Assembly: GCF_009901585.1 (NCBI RefSeq) | Contig: NZ_WXYO01000006.1 | Span: 434,001 to 498,000, forward strand | Direction: 5' to 3' | Source of the DNA: Poritiphilus flavus | GTDB lineage: Bacteria; Bacteroidota; Bacteroidia; Flavobacteriales; Flavobacteriaceae | DNA length: 64,000 nucleotides | In this document: one piece after another, positions 26,445 to 36,167 of the stretch | How positions within the stretch are numbered: the stretch's first letter is position 1 | Layout: each line of letters begins with the position of its first letter | Program-made: the position numbers and the translations under genes | The notes under the pieces: generated by a model | Database searches by the model: none | What the model was told of the DNA's origin: nothing | Seen by the model: the letters and a program-made list of their open reading frames with translations, nothing else

Positions 26445-28631
26445 TCAGGCAAGTATACTTTCATGACCGGAGTCTTTTACAAACAGGCAGGAACTACCCG
26501 TCTTCGAGGTCATTTCATTTACAAATTCAAATTTTAGATTGCCATCCATCCCAAATATATTGAGATCCGCCTTTGGCGCTTTTTGAACCACCTCCCTGAA
26601 ACTTCCGATATGCACCTCGGTAAGGGTGGAGGGTAGTCGTGCCAGGCTGGTAAGCGATTGAAGGAAATTATGGGCGTTCTCTTTCTCTTTTTCATCTCTG
26701 ATCACAATGATCAGGCGTATCTGGGCTTCCCAGTTCTTTTTGAGTTTGTAGGCGATCAAAGTGGAGAGATCCAGGTTACCAATGTCCCAGCCCAGGTTCC
26801 AGTTATCCGTTCGGTCACTTACCCAAACATTGATAACATTGCGCTGTCCCAGGAGGGTTGTGCTATTCAGGGAAAAGAGCAGTACCCCAATCTCCAGTCG
26901 AATACATTCCTGGATAACGGGTCTGATCTCCGTTTCGTAATTATCGTGTTGCTGAAGGTTGAGGAATACGATATTTGGTCTGAAAAAAGCGCCCTTCAGA
27001 GCTTGATTTCCATAGTTAACACCCTGGGCAAAATTCTCGCTGTGTATGACTGTCCAGGAAGAAAACACATCTTTTTGCCGGAAAGATTCGGAAAGGGTGG
27101 CCAGCTCATCCGGAAATACGCTGTTTTCCACATTCGGGGCAATTCCAAGTAGCTTAATGGAACCTTTGGGCCTGGCGATATTTCTGAGAAATTGAAAGTT
27201 TCCCCTTGCCCCGTCAATATCCCGAATGGGTACCATCAGGTTGGGTTTCCAGGCTCTTTGCTGCATATTCTTCATCCCCCAGGTATGTTTGGCAGCCCAC
27301 TCCGCAAAAGAAACAAAGAGACCGGACCGAACATCTTCAAAGGGTGTCTCAATATTCTGCCGTGACAAGAACCAATACACAACGAATACAATACTTATGG
27401 ATATAAGGCTTACAGTAGGATTAATGATAAACATGGCAACTACCGAAGAAACGAGACCTATCCAGGGGATCCATTTGTTCACTTTAAAAATGGGACGGTA
27501 ACTTATCAATCCGAGTTTTTGCTCAATAATCACCACGATGTTGATCATGGCATAAGTTATCAGAAAAAACAGCGTAACCAGGGGTGCTACAGCATTGAGG
27601 TCCCTAAGCAGCATGGTCACGAAGATCATAATGCCGGTAACGATCATTGCATTTCTGGGCTGACCATTGGCACTGGTTCCGGCCAGCACCTTGGAATAGG
27701 GGAGTACCCGATGTTCTCCCATGGCGTACAATATCCTTGAGGAGCCCACGAGAGATGCCAGGGCAGAAGAAAATGTGGCACCCAGTATTCCTGCTATAAC
27801 CAGCGGCCCTACATAGGCTTTGTCTATAACGATGTTGTAATTAGAGATCAGTTCCTGTTCGCTGGCAGAACGTGCCAGCCAAAAGGCAAGACTCATATAG
27901 ATCACAAAACTAACCCCTATGGCCCATAGGGTACCCACTGGGATACTCTTTTTCGGATCTTTAAGTTCTCCGGACATATTTGCCCCTGCCATAATGCCTG
28001 TGGAAGCCGGAAAGAATACGGCGAATACCAACCAAAAATCACTACCGGAAAATCCGTTTTCCACAGATCCCTTAAAAGTTCCCCATCGAATAGCCTCTTC
28101 AGTAGGTACACTCATGGAACCGTGGTAGGCAGCCAATACTATGGATAACAGGGACAGTATAATTACAATCATGATAAAGAACTGGGTCTTTATGGCAAGG
28201 TCTGCACTGATATAGGCTATAGTAATGAGGACCGCGAAAACTATTATATCGATCAAAAAGGGACTGTGATCCGGAAAGATCCCCAACCAGCCTTCCCTGA
28301 ATCCGAAGATATACATGGTTACAGCCAACCCTTGAGAAACATACCTGGGGATCCCCAGGCTTCCGCCGACTTCCAGGCCCAACGCCTGTGAAATGATCGC
28401 ATAAGCTCCACCTGCCCCGATTCGGATATTGGTGGTTATCGCAGACATGGATAAGGCCGTGCTCAGTGTGATCGCAAAGGAGATTATAATGATCAGCCAG
28501 GCTCCCAGAAGTCCTGCGTTACCAACTACCCAGCCCATTCGCAGGTACATGATCACCCCAAGAATTGTGAGCAAGGTAGGGGTGAAAACCCCTGCAAAGG
28601 TTCCGAATTGCTTCACTTTTTTTTGCGGCAT
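26445..28631 (-). CDS. SLC12-like cation-chloride cotransporter/amino acid permease
   Basis: A 728-residue protein. The first about 430 residues hold 12 membrane segments of the APC fold, opening with LLTILGVIMYLRMGWVVGN, the SLC12 (Na-K-Cl cotransporter) signature. GGAYAIISQALGLEVGG and FFPASTGIMAGANMSG match core substrate regions. The last about 290 residues are a soluble cytoplasmic domain like the C-terminal domain of the animal transporters. It probably moves Na+, K+ or Cl-, useful in a marine cell. It is transcribed toward the CPBP gene and lies between the two paralogous regulator/lectin modules. Confidence 0.85.
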   Translation of the reverse strand: MPQKKVKQFGTFAGVFTPTLLTILGVIMYLRMGWVVGNAGLLGAWLIIIISFAITLSTALSMSAITTNIRIGAGGAYAIISQALGLEVGGSLGIPRYVSQGLAVTMYIFGFREGWLGIFPDHSPFLIDIIVFAVLITIAYISADLAIKTQFFIMIVIILSLLSIVLAAYHGSMSVPTEEAIRWGTFKGSVENGFSGSDFWLVFAVFFPASTGIMAGANMSGELKDPKKSIPVGTLWAIGVSFVIYMSLAFWLARSASEQELISNYNIVIDKAYVGPLVIAGILGATFSSALASLVGSSRILYAMGEHRVLPYSKVLAGTSANGQPRNAMIVTGIMIFVTMLLRDLNAVAPLVTLFFLITYAMINIVVIIEQKLGLISYRPIFKVNKWIPWIGLVSSVVAMFIINPTVSLISISIVFVVYWFLSRQNIETPFEDVRSGLFVSFAEWAAKHTWGMKNMQQRAWKPNLMVPIRDIDGARGNFQFLRNIARPKGSIKLLGIAPNVENSVFPDELATLSESFRQKDVFSSWTVIHSENFAQGVNYGNQALKGAFFRPNIVFLNLQQHDNYETEIRPVIQECIRLEIGVLLFSLNSTTLLGQRNVINVWVSDRTDNWNLGWDIGNLDLSTLIAYKLKKNWEAQIRLIIVIRDEKEKENAHNFLQSLTSLARLPSTLTEVHIGSFREVVQKAPKADLNIFGMDGNLKFEFVNEMTSKTGSSCLFVKDSGHESILA

Positions 28632-28730
28632 GCCTGAGCTTTTGATAAAACTAGAAAAATTTTGTGGATTTTAACATATATAGGAGGCGATGAGGAAATA
28701 TTAAGGGATTTGATCTATTGAAATCGATCT

Positions 28731-30032
28731 TTATTCCTGGATCAGCCAGTCAAAATTATCTGAGAAGCGTACGTTTCCTTTCAGGTCCCGCAGCTCAACA
28801 TCGTCTATAAAACCTGGAGAATTGGTAAAATAGCTTATCTCCATGATGCCGCCAACACTCTCAGTATAGGAGCCCTCAAAAATAGTAGTCCCGTTAAGCC
28901 CAATGTTCACTTTTTTGTCTACAACTGATATTGTCAGTTGTTGCCACTCGCTAACCTCTGTTCCAAACTTACTAAGGTCTTCGGTCTTCCCGTAGTGTTG
29001 TGCATCCCCCAATCTCATGGATAACTCGCTTTCACAACCCTTGTTCCCGAACATTATCCAGTAGTAGCCTTTTACTCCCTGTATGTGAAAGTTGAATATG
29101 GGGCAATCCACTTCGTCCAGGTTTTGGATCCGGAACTTTGTCTCGTAATAAAAGTTATCACCGTCCAGTTCAAAGTCCTTGACATAGTAAAACGCTTGCT
29201 GGAACTGCTCATTGAGGTCAATTTTTTTAGACTCCAGGGAGTTCTTTGAAATCCCAAGAAAGCCTTGCCTTAGCCAATGCCGCTCACTGAATGTCAGGAT
29301 ATTGGACATCGGTTGTCTGGCGGCAATGAACCAGCCATCATTGGTAATATGAACCGGGATCTCTTTAACGATCTGGTCGTTGGCGATCAACTTGGCGGTA
29401 AAATAGCCCGGAACATAATAAATATCAGTGCGTTCTTTGTTTTCCTTAGAGATCTGTACTCTCCGGCTTCTATCCCAACTTTGCTGTAAAAAGAAACTGT
29501 CTGCCTCTACCGAACTGAGATCGTAATTGAATATTACGGTATTTGGGATCTTGTTATCCAGGGTCTTTTTAAAGGAAAAAGAGATTTCTCTGGAATTGTA
29601 GGTAACAGGCTGTGGTTCCTGGTCCTGTCTCCCTGTGGTCCAGGCAAGAAATATGGCCAAAGGTATGATCAAAGCCGGCAGGCCATAAGTGGTGATCTTT
29701 TTGAGTTGATTTTTTTTGGGCGCCAGACTGCTCAGGGGGGATTTAAGGTTGTCTGCCTTCTTTTTTTTGAGGGAATGCCAGTTTGATCCATACGCCAGTC
29801 GCGAAAGTACATCCAGGGTGGCGAGATGCGGAAGACGGTTATACTCATTTTTCCAAATTCTTTTGATTGTAGTAAGGCTCAGGCGCTCCCCGGTCTCTTC
29901 TTCAATGAAAAAAAGGAGAAATTCATAGTCTTTTTGGGCCCAATCAGTACTGGAGCCCAGGCCTGACATTTTTTCGATGCGCTTCTTTAGTTCTTCCAAT
30001 AAGCGCTGATCAGTTTCCGATAAAGACTTCAT
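28731..30032 (-). CDS. Membrane-anchored putative transcription factor with PKD/ConA-like outer domains (copy 2)
   Basis: A 433-residue protein, full-length paralogue of the one encoded at 20461-21735. N-terminal helices hold LSLTTIKRIWKNEY and TLDVLSRLAYGSNW, aligned to the same motifs in copy 1. One membrane helix is at about 111-130 (TYGLPALIIPLAIFLAWTTG). The outer part contains a PKD/Ig-like segment (YYVPGYFTAKLIANDQIVKE) and a concanavalin-like segment with FYYVKDFELDGDNFYYETKF. It is predicted to sense an extracellular ligand and act on DNA directly. It is divergent from the secreted protein at 30150-31262, about 118 bp apart. Copies 1 and 2 differ a lot in sequence, so the duplication is old. 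Confidence 0.75.
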   Translation of the reverse strand: MKSLSETDQRLLEELKKRIEKMSGLGSSTDWAQKDYEFLLFFIEEETGERLSLTTIKRIWKNEYNRLPHLATLDVLSRLAYGSNWHSLKKKKADNLKSPLSSLAPKKNQLKKITTYGLPALIIPLAIFLAWTTGRQDQEPQPVTYNSREISFSFKKTLDNKIPNTVIFNYDLSSVEADSFFLQQSWDRSRRVQISKENKERTDIYYVPGYFTAKLIANDQIVKEIPVHITNDGWFIAARQPMSNILTFSERHWLRQGFLGISKNSLESKKIDLNEQFQQAFYYVKDFELDGDNFYYETKFRIQNLDEVDCPIFNFHIQGVKGYYWIMFGNKGCESELSMRLGDAQHYGKTEDLSKFGTEVSEWQQLTISVVDKKVNIGLNGTTIFEGSYTESVGGIMEISYFTNSPGFIDDVELRDLKGNVRFSDNFDWLIQE

Positions 30033-30149
30033 TTACAGACGAATGATAAAACGATTGAAAAACGGTTGCAAAATAGTTGTAATAAATCCTCGACGGAACA
30101 AGGGGCTCACCTAGCTTAGAACGTGTTAAGAATTCAAACGATTTGCCAT

Positions 30150-31262
30150 ATGAAATTACAAAAAATCACCCCATTAGTACTGTCTTTTCTGATCCCCGCT
30201 TGTTTTTGGGGACAAACCCTGTTAAAAGGTGAAAACTTTACGGTACTTTCAGATGATAACAAGCCGGTATCTGCTATGGATACTTTGTTCAAGGGAAAAA
30301 CAAGTATAAAACTCGATGGAAAGGAACAAAGTGTAGCGGTTCTAAAAAACGGGAATTACAGGAATTTCAGGGTAGAAATGGATGTTGCAGGTGAAGTGAT
30401 GGCTGGTCTTTGCTTTCACGTTGCGGATAATAATAACTACCAGTTTATCTACTTCAGGCCGGGCCTTGGAGGAACAAGGGAGGCTATCCAGTATATACCT
30501 ATCTACAACGGCGCCCTCAGCTGGGTGTTTTACAACTATCCTGAATATGAAAAAACTGCGGAGATCAAGTCCCTGGAATGGATCCATGCAGCCTTCGAAG
30601 TAAGGGGTAATCAGCTTAAAGTATATGTAGATGATAGCAAAGAACCTCAGATGGAAGTAGGTCTTTTCGAGATCCATGGGAATGGTGGCAACTTTATGCT
30701 TCGCAGCCTTTTCGGGACCTCGTATTTTGCCAATATAACGGTTACACCCCTGGAGGAAGCGGAAGAAACGAAATTGCCTGAACCAGATACGCAGTACCTT
30801 ACTGACTGGGAGATCTCCAGGCAGTTCCCAAGAGATACAACTCCGGGAAACTTTCAAAAGGTATTGAAGAAAGCCCTTAGCGAAAACTCATGGAAACCTA
30901 TTGATCACAAAAGGGACCATTTTGTGAATTTCTCCAGGTATTTTGAGTATCCAAATGGGGTAGTGGTTGCCAGAAAGACGATAAGTTCCGCAACCGCCCG
31001 AACACTCAGAATGGGTTTTGATTATGTGGGTAAGGTACAGATCTTACTGAATGGTCAAACCGTTTTCAAAAACAATAATATCAACTTTCAACGCATGTTT
31101 GACGCCACTTACGAATTGAATCTTCCGCTTAAACAAGGTGACAATGAACTTGTGGTGATCGCCGAAGGTGACGGCGCCTTTTTTGGTAAAGGCTTTAAGT
31201 ATCTGGGAAGGTTTCAACACACTAACTGGGGTTTTATAGCGAGCTTGAAGGATACTCCCTAA
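30150..31262 (+). CDS. Secreted protein with ConA-like domain and C-terminal jelly-roll (copy 2)
   Basis: A 370-residue protein. The ATG at 30150 is chosen over an in-frame GTG at 30123 because it places the signal peptide (cleavage near FWGQ) at the start. The layout matches the protein at 21861: a ConA-like domain (GLCFHVADNNNYQFIYFRP, WIHAAFEVRGNQLKVYVDD), a linker with LTDWEISRQF, and a jelly-roll segment (VQILLNGQTVFKNNN, LPLKQGDNELVVIAEG). The partner regulator lies divergently upstream. Function is unknown; surface glycan binding is the simplest idea. Confidence 0.7.
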   Translation: MKLQKITPLVLSFLIPACFWGQTLLKGENFTVLSDDNKPVSAMDTLFKGKTSIKLDGKEQSVAVLKNGNYRNFRVEMDVAGEVMAGLCFHVADNNNYQFIYFRPGLGGTREAIQYIPIYNGALSWVFYNYPEYEKTAEIKSLEWIHAAFEVRGNQLKVYVDDSKEPQMEVGLFEIHGNGGNFMLRSLFGTSYFANITVTPLEEAEETKLPEPDTQYLTDWEISRQFPRDTTPGNFQKVLKKALSENSWKPIDHKRDHFVNFSRYFEYPNGVVVARKTISSATARTLRMGFDYVGKVQILLNGQTVFKNNNINFQRMFDATYELNLPLKQGDNELVVIAEGDGAFFGKGFKYLGRFQHTNWGFIASLKDTP

Positions 31263-31323
31263 AACTGTAACTAAATTCAAAGGCCGAAGTCTTTATTATA
31301 CCGTATTCAAAATTGTTTTACCC

Positions 31324-32331
31324 ATGCAAAATTTAAGCGTATTCACCAGAGTTCATCCTTTACTTTCGATCTGCTTGCTACTCGCTTTCATTGGCTGTGG
31401 CCAATCTTCCGGGGAGATCGAAAAACCAGAACAGTCCCCACCGGAAATGGTCAATTGGTTCCTGGCAAGTGGTGATTGGGAGAGGGATCCGCAGCTATAC
31501 GTTCGGGAGTATGGAACAGGGCAAGATACGGTGATCATGCTACACGGTGGATGGGGTGCTTCGCACGATGGCTTTGTCAATGCGGTAAGGGACCTGCGGC
31601 AGGATCATCGATTCATATTCTACGAACAAAGGGGCTCTCTCAGATCGCCATTTCCGGATTCCCTGATCAGCTATCAGGCGCATATTGACGACCTGGAAAA
31701 ACTTCGCATAGCTTTACAACTGGAAAAAGTAACCCTTGTGGGTCATTCCATGGGAAGTGTGCTGGCCAGCGCTTATGCTTCGGCGCATCCGGATCGTATT
31801 GAGAAACTGGTTCTCATGTCTCCGGCCTACCTCAAAAATCCTATTCCGGAGGAAGATCGCAAAATTATGGATCAGGCCTTCCTTAAATCCGAGGCGTTTC
31901 GGGAGCGTCCTGAAATCGAGGATGAACTGGACAAGTACGGTCTTAACCGAAAGTCACCTCCACTGAATTCCAAGGAAAATACCATAAGGGCCAGGATCAG
32001 TTTTGCTCAACTTATGTTATTCGACGTTTCTAAATGGCCAGAGCTGGAGAATGGAAAAGCGCTATACAAGGGACACGTCTATTCCCTTACTGAGCGCACA
32101 TATCCGGACGGTGGATGGGACTTTATACAGGAGTTCGCAAGAAGGGAATATCCTGTGACCATTATTCACGGAGATCACGACTGGTTGGATTTTGAAGCTT
32201 CCATCCTAAAAAAATGGACCACGGAGGTTCCCAGGATAACATTGGATGTGATAGAGGATGCCGGACATCTGCCATGGATAGATCAGTCTGAGAAGATTAC
32301 CGGGGCTTTGCGTAAGGCACTTAGCCCCTGA
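31324..32331 (+). CDS. Proline-iminopeptidase-like alpha/beta hydrolase lipoprotein
   Basis: A 335-residue protein with a lipoprotein signal (FIGCGQ, Cys26). It carries HGGWGASHDGF for the oxyanion region, EQRGSLRS, and the nucleophile elbow GHSMGS, typical of the proline iminopeptidase branch. The acid lies near DHDWLD and the catalytic His in EDAGHLPW. It is probably an outer peptidase or esterase. It starts 61 bp after the second secreted ConA-like protein, which could place it in the same transcript. Confidence 0.85.
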   Translation: MQNLSVFTRVHPLLSICLLLAFIGCGQSSGEIEKPEQSPPEMVNWFLASGDWERDPQLYVREYGTGQDTVIMLHGGWGASHDGFVNAVRDLRQDHRFIFYEQRGSLRSPFPDSLISYQAHIDDLEKLRIALQLEKVTLVGHSMGSVLASAYASAHPDRIEKLVLMSPAYLKNPIPEEDRKIMDQAFLKSEAFRERPEIEDELDKYGLNRKSPPLNSKENTIRARISFAQLMLFDVSKWPELENGKALYKGHVYSLTERTYPDGGWDFIQEFARREYPVTIIHGDHDWLDFEASILKKWTTEVPRITLDVIEDAGHLPWIDQSEKITGALRKALSP

Positions 32332-32440
32332 TAGGTCTCGATCCATCATTTTGGAATTCAATATGATTTTTTAGCCTTATTGTCGGTACTTACTTCGCGG
32401 GAATAGCTTAATATTGCTTTTTATTTTTCCCTAAGACTGT

Positions 32441-33358
32441 ATGAAATCCGGTTCAAACCTTCCGATTGTCATAGCAGCCTTTTTTGCGATCTATGTTATT
32501 TGGGGATCTACCTATCTGCTTAACAAGATCGCGGTTGCTGAGCTACCGCCCTTGATGCTCGCAGGGGTGAGGTTTGTGGTGGCCGGCGGAATCATACTAT
32601 TATTGGCTCTTCTTAGTGGAAAGAATCTGAAGATCTCCAAGAAACAATTTGGAAATACCCTGCTTGCAGGATTCCTCTTCCTGACCTTCGGTAACGGGAT
32701 AATGGTATGGGCGCTAAAATATGTAGACAGCAATTTTGCGGCCCTGGAGGTATCTGCACAACCTTTGATCATATTGTTGATGATGTGGATACTTCAGGGT
32801 AAGAAAATACGCCCTATGTCACTTATTGGGGTTTTTCTCGGAATTGTCGGGATGTATCTGCTTATCAACCAGAAAACGGTTATTGCACAGGAGAACTCAA
32901 TTGTTGGGATCCTGATGATATTCGGCGCAATGTTGGCCTGGGGTTATGGAAGTCTCTTTGTGGGGAAAGGAGATTTTCCGGATAACTATTTGATAAATAC
33001 GGGTTATCAAATGTTAAACGGGGGTATCCTTTTGGGTGTGATGAGTTTGATCTTTGGTGAAAATTGGAGTTCACCTTTGGTATGGAGTGAACAGACCCTG
33101 TGGGCCATGCTGCTACTAATAGTTCTTGGAAGTATAGTAGCCTTTACATCTTTCAACTATCTCCTAAAAACCGTATCTCCTGAAAAAGTAGCGACCAATA
33201 CCTATGTAAACCCAATTGTTGCGATGTTTTTGGGATGGTATTATTTGGATGAAGCAATAACCGCGCAGTCTATTATAGCCGCCGTAATATTGCTTACCGG
33301 CGTATACTTTATCAATAGCAAGAAAAAAGGGGCTATTCTATCCCGTTTCAAAAGATAG
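32441..33358 (+). CDS. EamA/DMT-family transporter
   Basis: A 305-residue inner-membrane protein with ten predicted helices in two EamA repeats. The first repeat contains YVIWGSTYLLNKIAV and ALEVSAQPLIILL; the second contains AWGYGSLFVGKG and SPEKVATNTYVNPIVAMFLG, all typical of RhaT/YdcZ-type exporters. It is likely an exporter of amino acids or metabolites. It is monocistronic, with short gaps on either side. Confidence 0.87.
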   Translation: MKSGSNLPIVIAAFFAIYVIWGSTYLLNKIAVAELPPLMLAGVRFVVAGGIILLLALLSGKNLKISKKQFGNTLLAGFLFLTFGNGIMVWALKYVDSNFAALEVSAQPLIILLMMWILQGKKIRPMSLIGVFLGIVGMYLLINQKTVIAQENSIVGILMIFGAMLAWGYGSLFVGKGDFPDNYLINTGYQMLNGGILLGVMSLIFGENWSSPLVWSEQTLWAMLLLIVLGSIVAFTSFNYLLKTVSPEKVATNTYVNPIVAMFLGWYYLDEAITAQSIIAAVILLTGVYFINSKKKGAILSRFKR

Positions 33359-33393
33359 GCAAATGTGGGCCTGCCAATGAGGGTACGAATTAT

Positions 33394-34140
33394 TTAAAGC
33401 TGCGAATAGGGTAGTGGCTTTAAGTAAACCCGGTCTATACTGGAAACCGTGTTGGCGTATTCTTCCAGCTTTACAATGCGTTGCCATTCCGGGTGAGGTC
33501 CGAATTTTTTCCAATTTGCGTCTCGCTCTTCCATATCTTCAAATGCCAGAAGATAAGCGAGGCTTGGCATGTCTTGCCCGGCAATTTTTTCACCAAAGAA
33601 AACGGTGTAAAGGCCTATTTCGTCAAAAATAGTGAACTCACTGTCGTTAAACATCTTGATCTTACGCCGAACCGCGTCTTCGCTATAACCTTCATAAGTT
33701 CGCAGTTCAAAAAGCCTGGAACCTGATTTTGGTTTAACCAGTTTAGGGAAGCCACTAACCGAAAGAAACAAGGAACTCTCATAGCGGTCTATGGGGAAAT
33801 CCTCCTGGCTGGTCCCGGAATAGGCTTTGGCGTCAGCTATATAGGTCTTGTCTTTTTTCAGTGCCTTTAATGTCTCAGAATAAGCCTGCATATCTTTATA
33901 GGAGATCAGCAGATAAAGCTTTTTAGGCATATTGTCACTCGATTCTTCAAAGGCCCCGATGTTCGTAATACCCTGGCGGTTTAAAGCGGGTAACAAGGCT
34001 TTCTGAAAATAATCGTGAAGTACTTGGGCAGACTTTCCAAACTGCAGCTTGTATACCCGTAGTTCATAGACTTCGTCATTGGCATGGGCTTGAAAAGCAA
34101 GTATAAGGGCGAAGGTAAGCAGTATCTTTTTGATCATCAT
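33394..34140 (-). CDS. NIPSNAP-family secreted protein
   Basis: A 248-residue protein with a signal peptide (cleavage near AFQAHA). It carries two NIPSNAP ferredoxin-like halves: VYELRVYKLQFGKSAQVLHD near the N-terminus and RLFELRTYEGYSEDAVRRK from about residue 140. Bacterial members are often encoded beside redox or detoxification genes; a biochemical role is not established. Here the protein is exported, and the gene is alone between an EamA gene and a terminator. Confidence 0.82.
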   Translation of the reverse strand: MMIKKILLTFALILAFQAHANDEVYELRVYKLQFGKSAQVLHDYFQKALLPALNRQGITNIGAFEESSDNMPKKLYLLISYKDMQAYSETLKALKKDKTYIADAKAYSGTSQEDFPIDRYESSLFLSVSGFPKLVKPKSGSRLFELRTYEGYSEDAVRRKIKMFNDSEFTIFDEIGLYTVFFGEKIAGQDMPSLAYLLAFEDMEERDANWKKFGPHPEWQRIVKLEEYANTVSSIDRVYLKPLPYSQL

Positions 34141-34225
34141 AAAAGTTTTTGGCGGTTATTTGATTGTTCACCTAAATATACTGATTCCTTCAATATCGCA
34201 TGGATTTATACCAGGGAGTTTCCAT

Positions 34226-34250
34226 AAAAAAAGCCCCGGTTTCGGGGCTT
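34226..34250 (-). terminator. Intrinsic terminator of the 34271-35024 pair
   Basis: On the minus strand, AAGCCCCG and CGGGGCTT form an 8-bp stem around AAAC, followed by a run of seven T residues counting the last stem bases. It lies 20 bp after the stop codon of the 116-residue protein gene. Confidence 0.88.
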
Positions 34251-34270
34251 TTAGGTAAATTCCATAGCTA

Positions 34271-34621
34271 TTAGCCTGAAGGATACAAGTCCTTCAATTC
34301 TATATTGAGGTCTGTTTCGTAATTACATTCGATGTACTCAATATCGTCAAGATCTATGATCATTCCCTTGTAGGCATCAAAGCCTACGGGCAGGTATTTA
34401 TAGTGATTGAATCCCAGGTCAAGAGGCTCTTCGTCCTCGAGGAACATCAGTCCTTCCAGGACCTGTGCCGGACCTTGCTCCGAGCCCGGGTCATGCTCCG
34501 ATAACTCTAAAGTCTTATCCGATATGGATTCCAAAGCATACCCAAGTGTCGTTGGCATCTGTGCCAAACTGAGGGTACCCATCAAAAGAAGCGGTATTAG
34601 CATTTGTTTTTTTAGGTTCAT
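34271..34621 (-). CDS. Small secreted acidic hypothetical protein
   Basis: A 116-residue protein. The signal peptide ends near LSLAQ. The mature part is strongly acidic and shows LGFNHYKYLPVGFDAYKG, which suggests a compact beta fold, but no family is recognised. Its gene is followed by a good intrinsic terminator and lies 34 bp after the 122-residue protein gene on the same strand, so the two are likely co-transcribed. Confidence 0.7.
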   Translation of the reverse strand: MNLKKQMLIPLLLMGTLSLAQMPTTLGYALESISDKTLELSEHDPGSEQGPAQVLEGLMFLEDEEPLDLGFNHYKYLPVGFDAYKGMIIDLDDIEYIECNYETDLNIELKDLYPSG

Positions 34622-34655
34622 AAGTTCTAATTGTTTTAATTGGGTTATAAGATTA

Positions 34656-35024
34656 TTACAGTTTTAAAAGTTCTTTTTTCTCTAATGAGCCTGGTATCTC
34701 CGCGTATAAACGATCCAGGTTTTTGTGGAAGTTCTTGTTTTTTTCCGGTCTGAGCACGGCATAATGAGCTCCCTGGGTGAGAGTCAGTATACTGATCACC
34801 ACCACAATCATACCCTTTAACTTCTTCAGGGACTTCAAATCGGCTAAGGTGTGCTCCTTAAATTCTAGGGAGGGATAAATGGAGGAATACATTTGATTTA
34901 CAGGACTCCCTAAACGTAGCACACTCCCGGGCCTGATGAGCACTGCCTGGTTCTTGTCGGCTGGTCCGAGGGTGCTTTCCAGCCCTTCATATAAGGATAT
35001 TCTATCCGTTGATTTCCTGCTCAT
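34656..35024 (-). CDS. Single-helix membrane hypothetical protein
   Basis: A 122-residue protein with a soluble N-terminal half (about 1-68), one membrane helix (KLKGMIVVVISILTLTQGAH, about 69-88) and a charged C-terminal tail of about 33 residues. No family is recognised. It is the first gene of a two-gene minus-strand unit and has no helix-turn-helix or enzyme motif. Confidence 0.65.
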   Translation of the reverse strand: MSRKSTDRISLYEGLESTLGPADKNQAVLIRPGSVLRLGSPVNQMYSSIYPSLEFKEHTLADLKSLKKLKGMIVVVISILTLTQGAHYAVLRPEKNKNFHKNLDRLYAEIPGSLEKKELLKL

Positions 35025-35261
35025 GTCAGTCAGATTTGTGATAACCTCTGATGGTTAATCGATTTTCACACTGCAAAATTACGACTGAACAGCTCAATAT
35101 AAAAGTAAAACTACGTTAAATGCGTGTTAAACTATCTTTTTTTAATAGTAATACTTTTAAATCTGATCTAACAAGAGCTCCAGGATCTGTTATATTCGAT
35201 AGGGAAGAAGTAGCAGCTCGAATAATTGACCTAACTTTAACGACATATACGAATTAAAATT

Positions 35262-36158
35262 ATGGACCGAAGGCGATTTTGTCAACAAAGCGGTTTGGCC
35301 GCTGCCGGTTCCCTTATAAACCTTCCGGCTTTTTCTATGAATAACGAGAGAAAATATAAAATGGGTTTGCAGCTCTATACCATCAGGGATGCCATGAACA
35401 CAGATGCCAGGGATACCCTTAAAAAGGTACGGGCCCTGGGATACGAAGATCTGGAGGTCTATGGCTTTGACGGCGATAAGGATTCTTACTACGGATTTAA
35501 ATCGCCCGTGTTCAAGAAGATCCTGGATGATCTTGGGTTGACCACCACCAGCGGTCATTATGGACTGCAGGATTACTATAACAGCTCAGAAGAGGAACTC
35601 ATTCGGTATGTGGATCAATGTATCTCAGGGGCATGGGCGTTGGAGCAGGACTATATTACCTGGCCCTGGCTTGACCCCCAATTTCGAAACGAAGAGGGTT
35701 TTAAAAGACTCACTCCAAAACTGAACAAGATAGGGGAGCGGGTTACCAAAGCAGGGCTTGGCTTTGCCTATCACAATCACGGATTTGAATTCGAAGATCT
35801 GGGCGGGAAAAATGGCTATGACATCATCTTGAGTGAAACGGACCCGAAACTGGTAAAACTTCAACTCGATTTTTACTGGGTTATACACTCTTCAAAGGAT
35901 GGTCCGGCTGAGATAATTGCCAGGCAGCCAGAGCGATATGTTATGTGGCATATTAAGGACATGGATAAGGAAACCAGGGATTATACCGAATTGGGTAACG
36001 GCTCGATCGATTATTCGGAAATTCTTCCTAAGGTCGATAAAAGCGGCTTAAAATATTACTACCTGGAACAAGGTGGTAATTTTGAGCACAACTCTATGCA
36101 AAGCATAACAGACAGTGCCGCTTTTTTTCAGAAACACCTACGCCACTATATTGGTTAG
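35262..36158 (+). CDS. Exported sugar phosphate isomerase/epimerase-family protein
   Basis: A 298-residue AP-endonuclease-2-like TIM barrel with an N-terminal twin-arginine-like signal (DRRRFCQQSGLAAAG). Metal-ligand positions are Glu in ALGYEDLEVYG, His in YHNHGFEFED, Asp in LQLDFYWVIHS, His in WHIKDMDK and Glu in YYLEQGG. Many Bacteroidota encode exported forms near periplasmic sugar oxidation genes, where keto-sugars are handled outside the cytosol. A 10-bp gap separates it from the converging cytochrome lipoprotein gene. The substrate is unknown. Confidence 0.85.
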   Translation: MDRRRFCQQSGLAAAGSLINLPAFSMNNERKYKMGLQLYTIRDAMNTDARDTLKKVRALGYEDLEVYGFDGDKDSYYGFKSPVFKKILDDLGLTTTSGHYGLQDYYNSSEEELIRYVDQCISGAWALEQDYITWPWLDPQFRNEEGFKRLTPKLNKIGERVTKAGLGFAYHNHGFEFEDLGGKNGYDIILSETDPKLVKLQLDFYWVIHSSKDGPAEIIARQPERYVMWHIKDMDKETRDYTELGNGSIDYSEILPKVDKSGLKYYYLEQGGNFEHNSMQSITDSAAFFQKHLRHYIG

Positions 36159-36167
36159 ATTTACTAA

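Noticed and set aside
26658-27152. 164-codon plus-strand frame in the SLC12-like gene
   Set aside because: It is antisense to the soluble C-terminal domain of a well-supported transporter and shows no family features.
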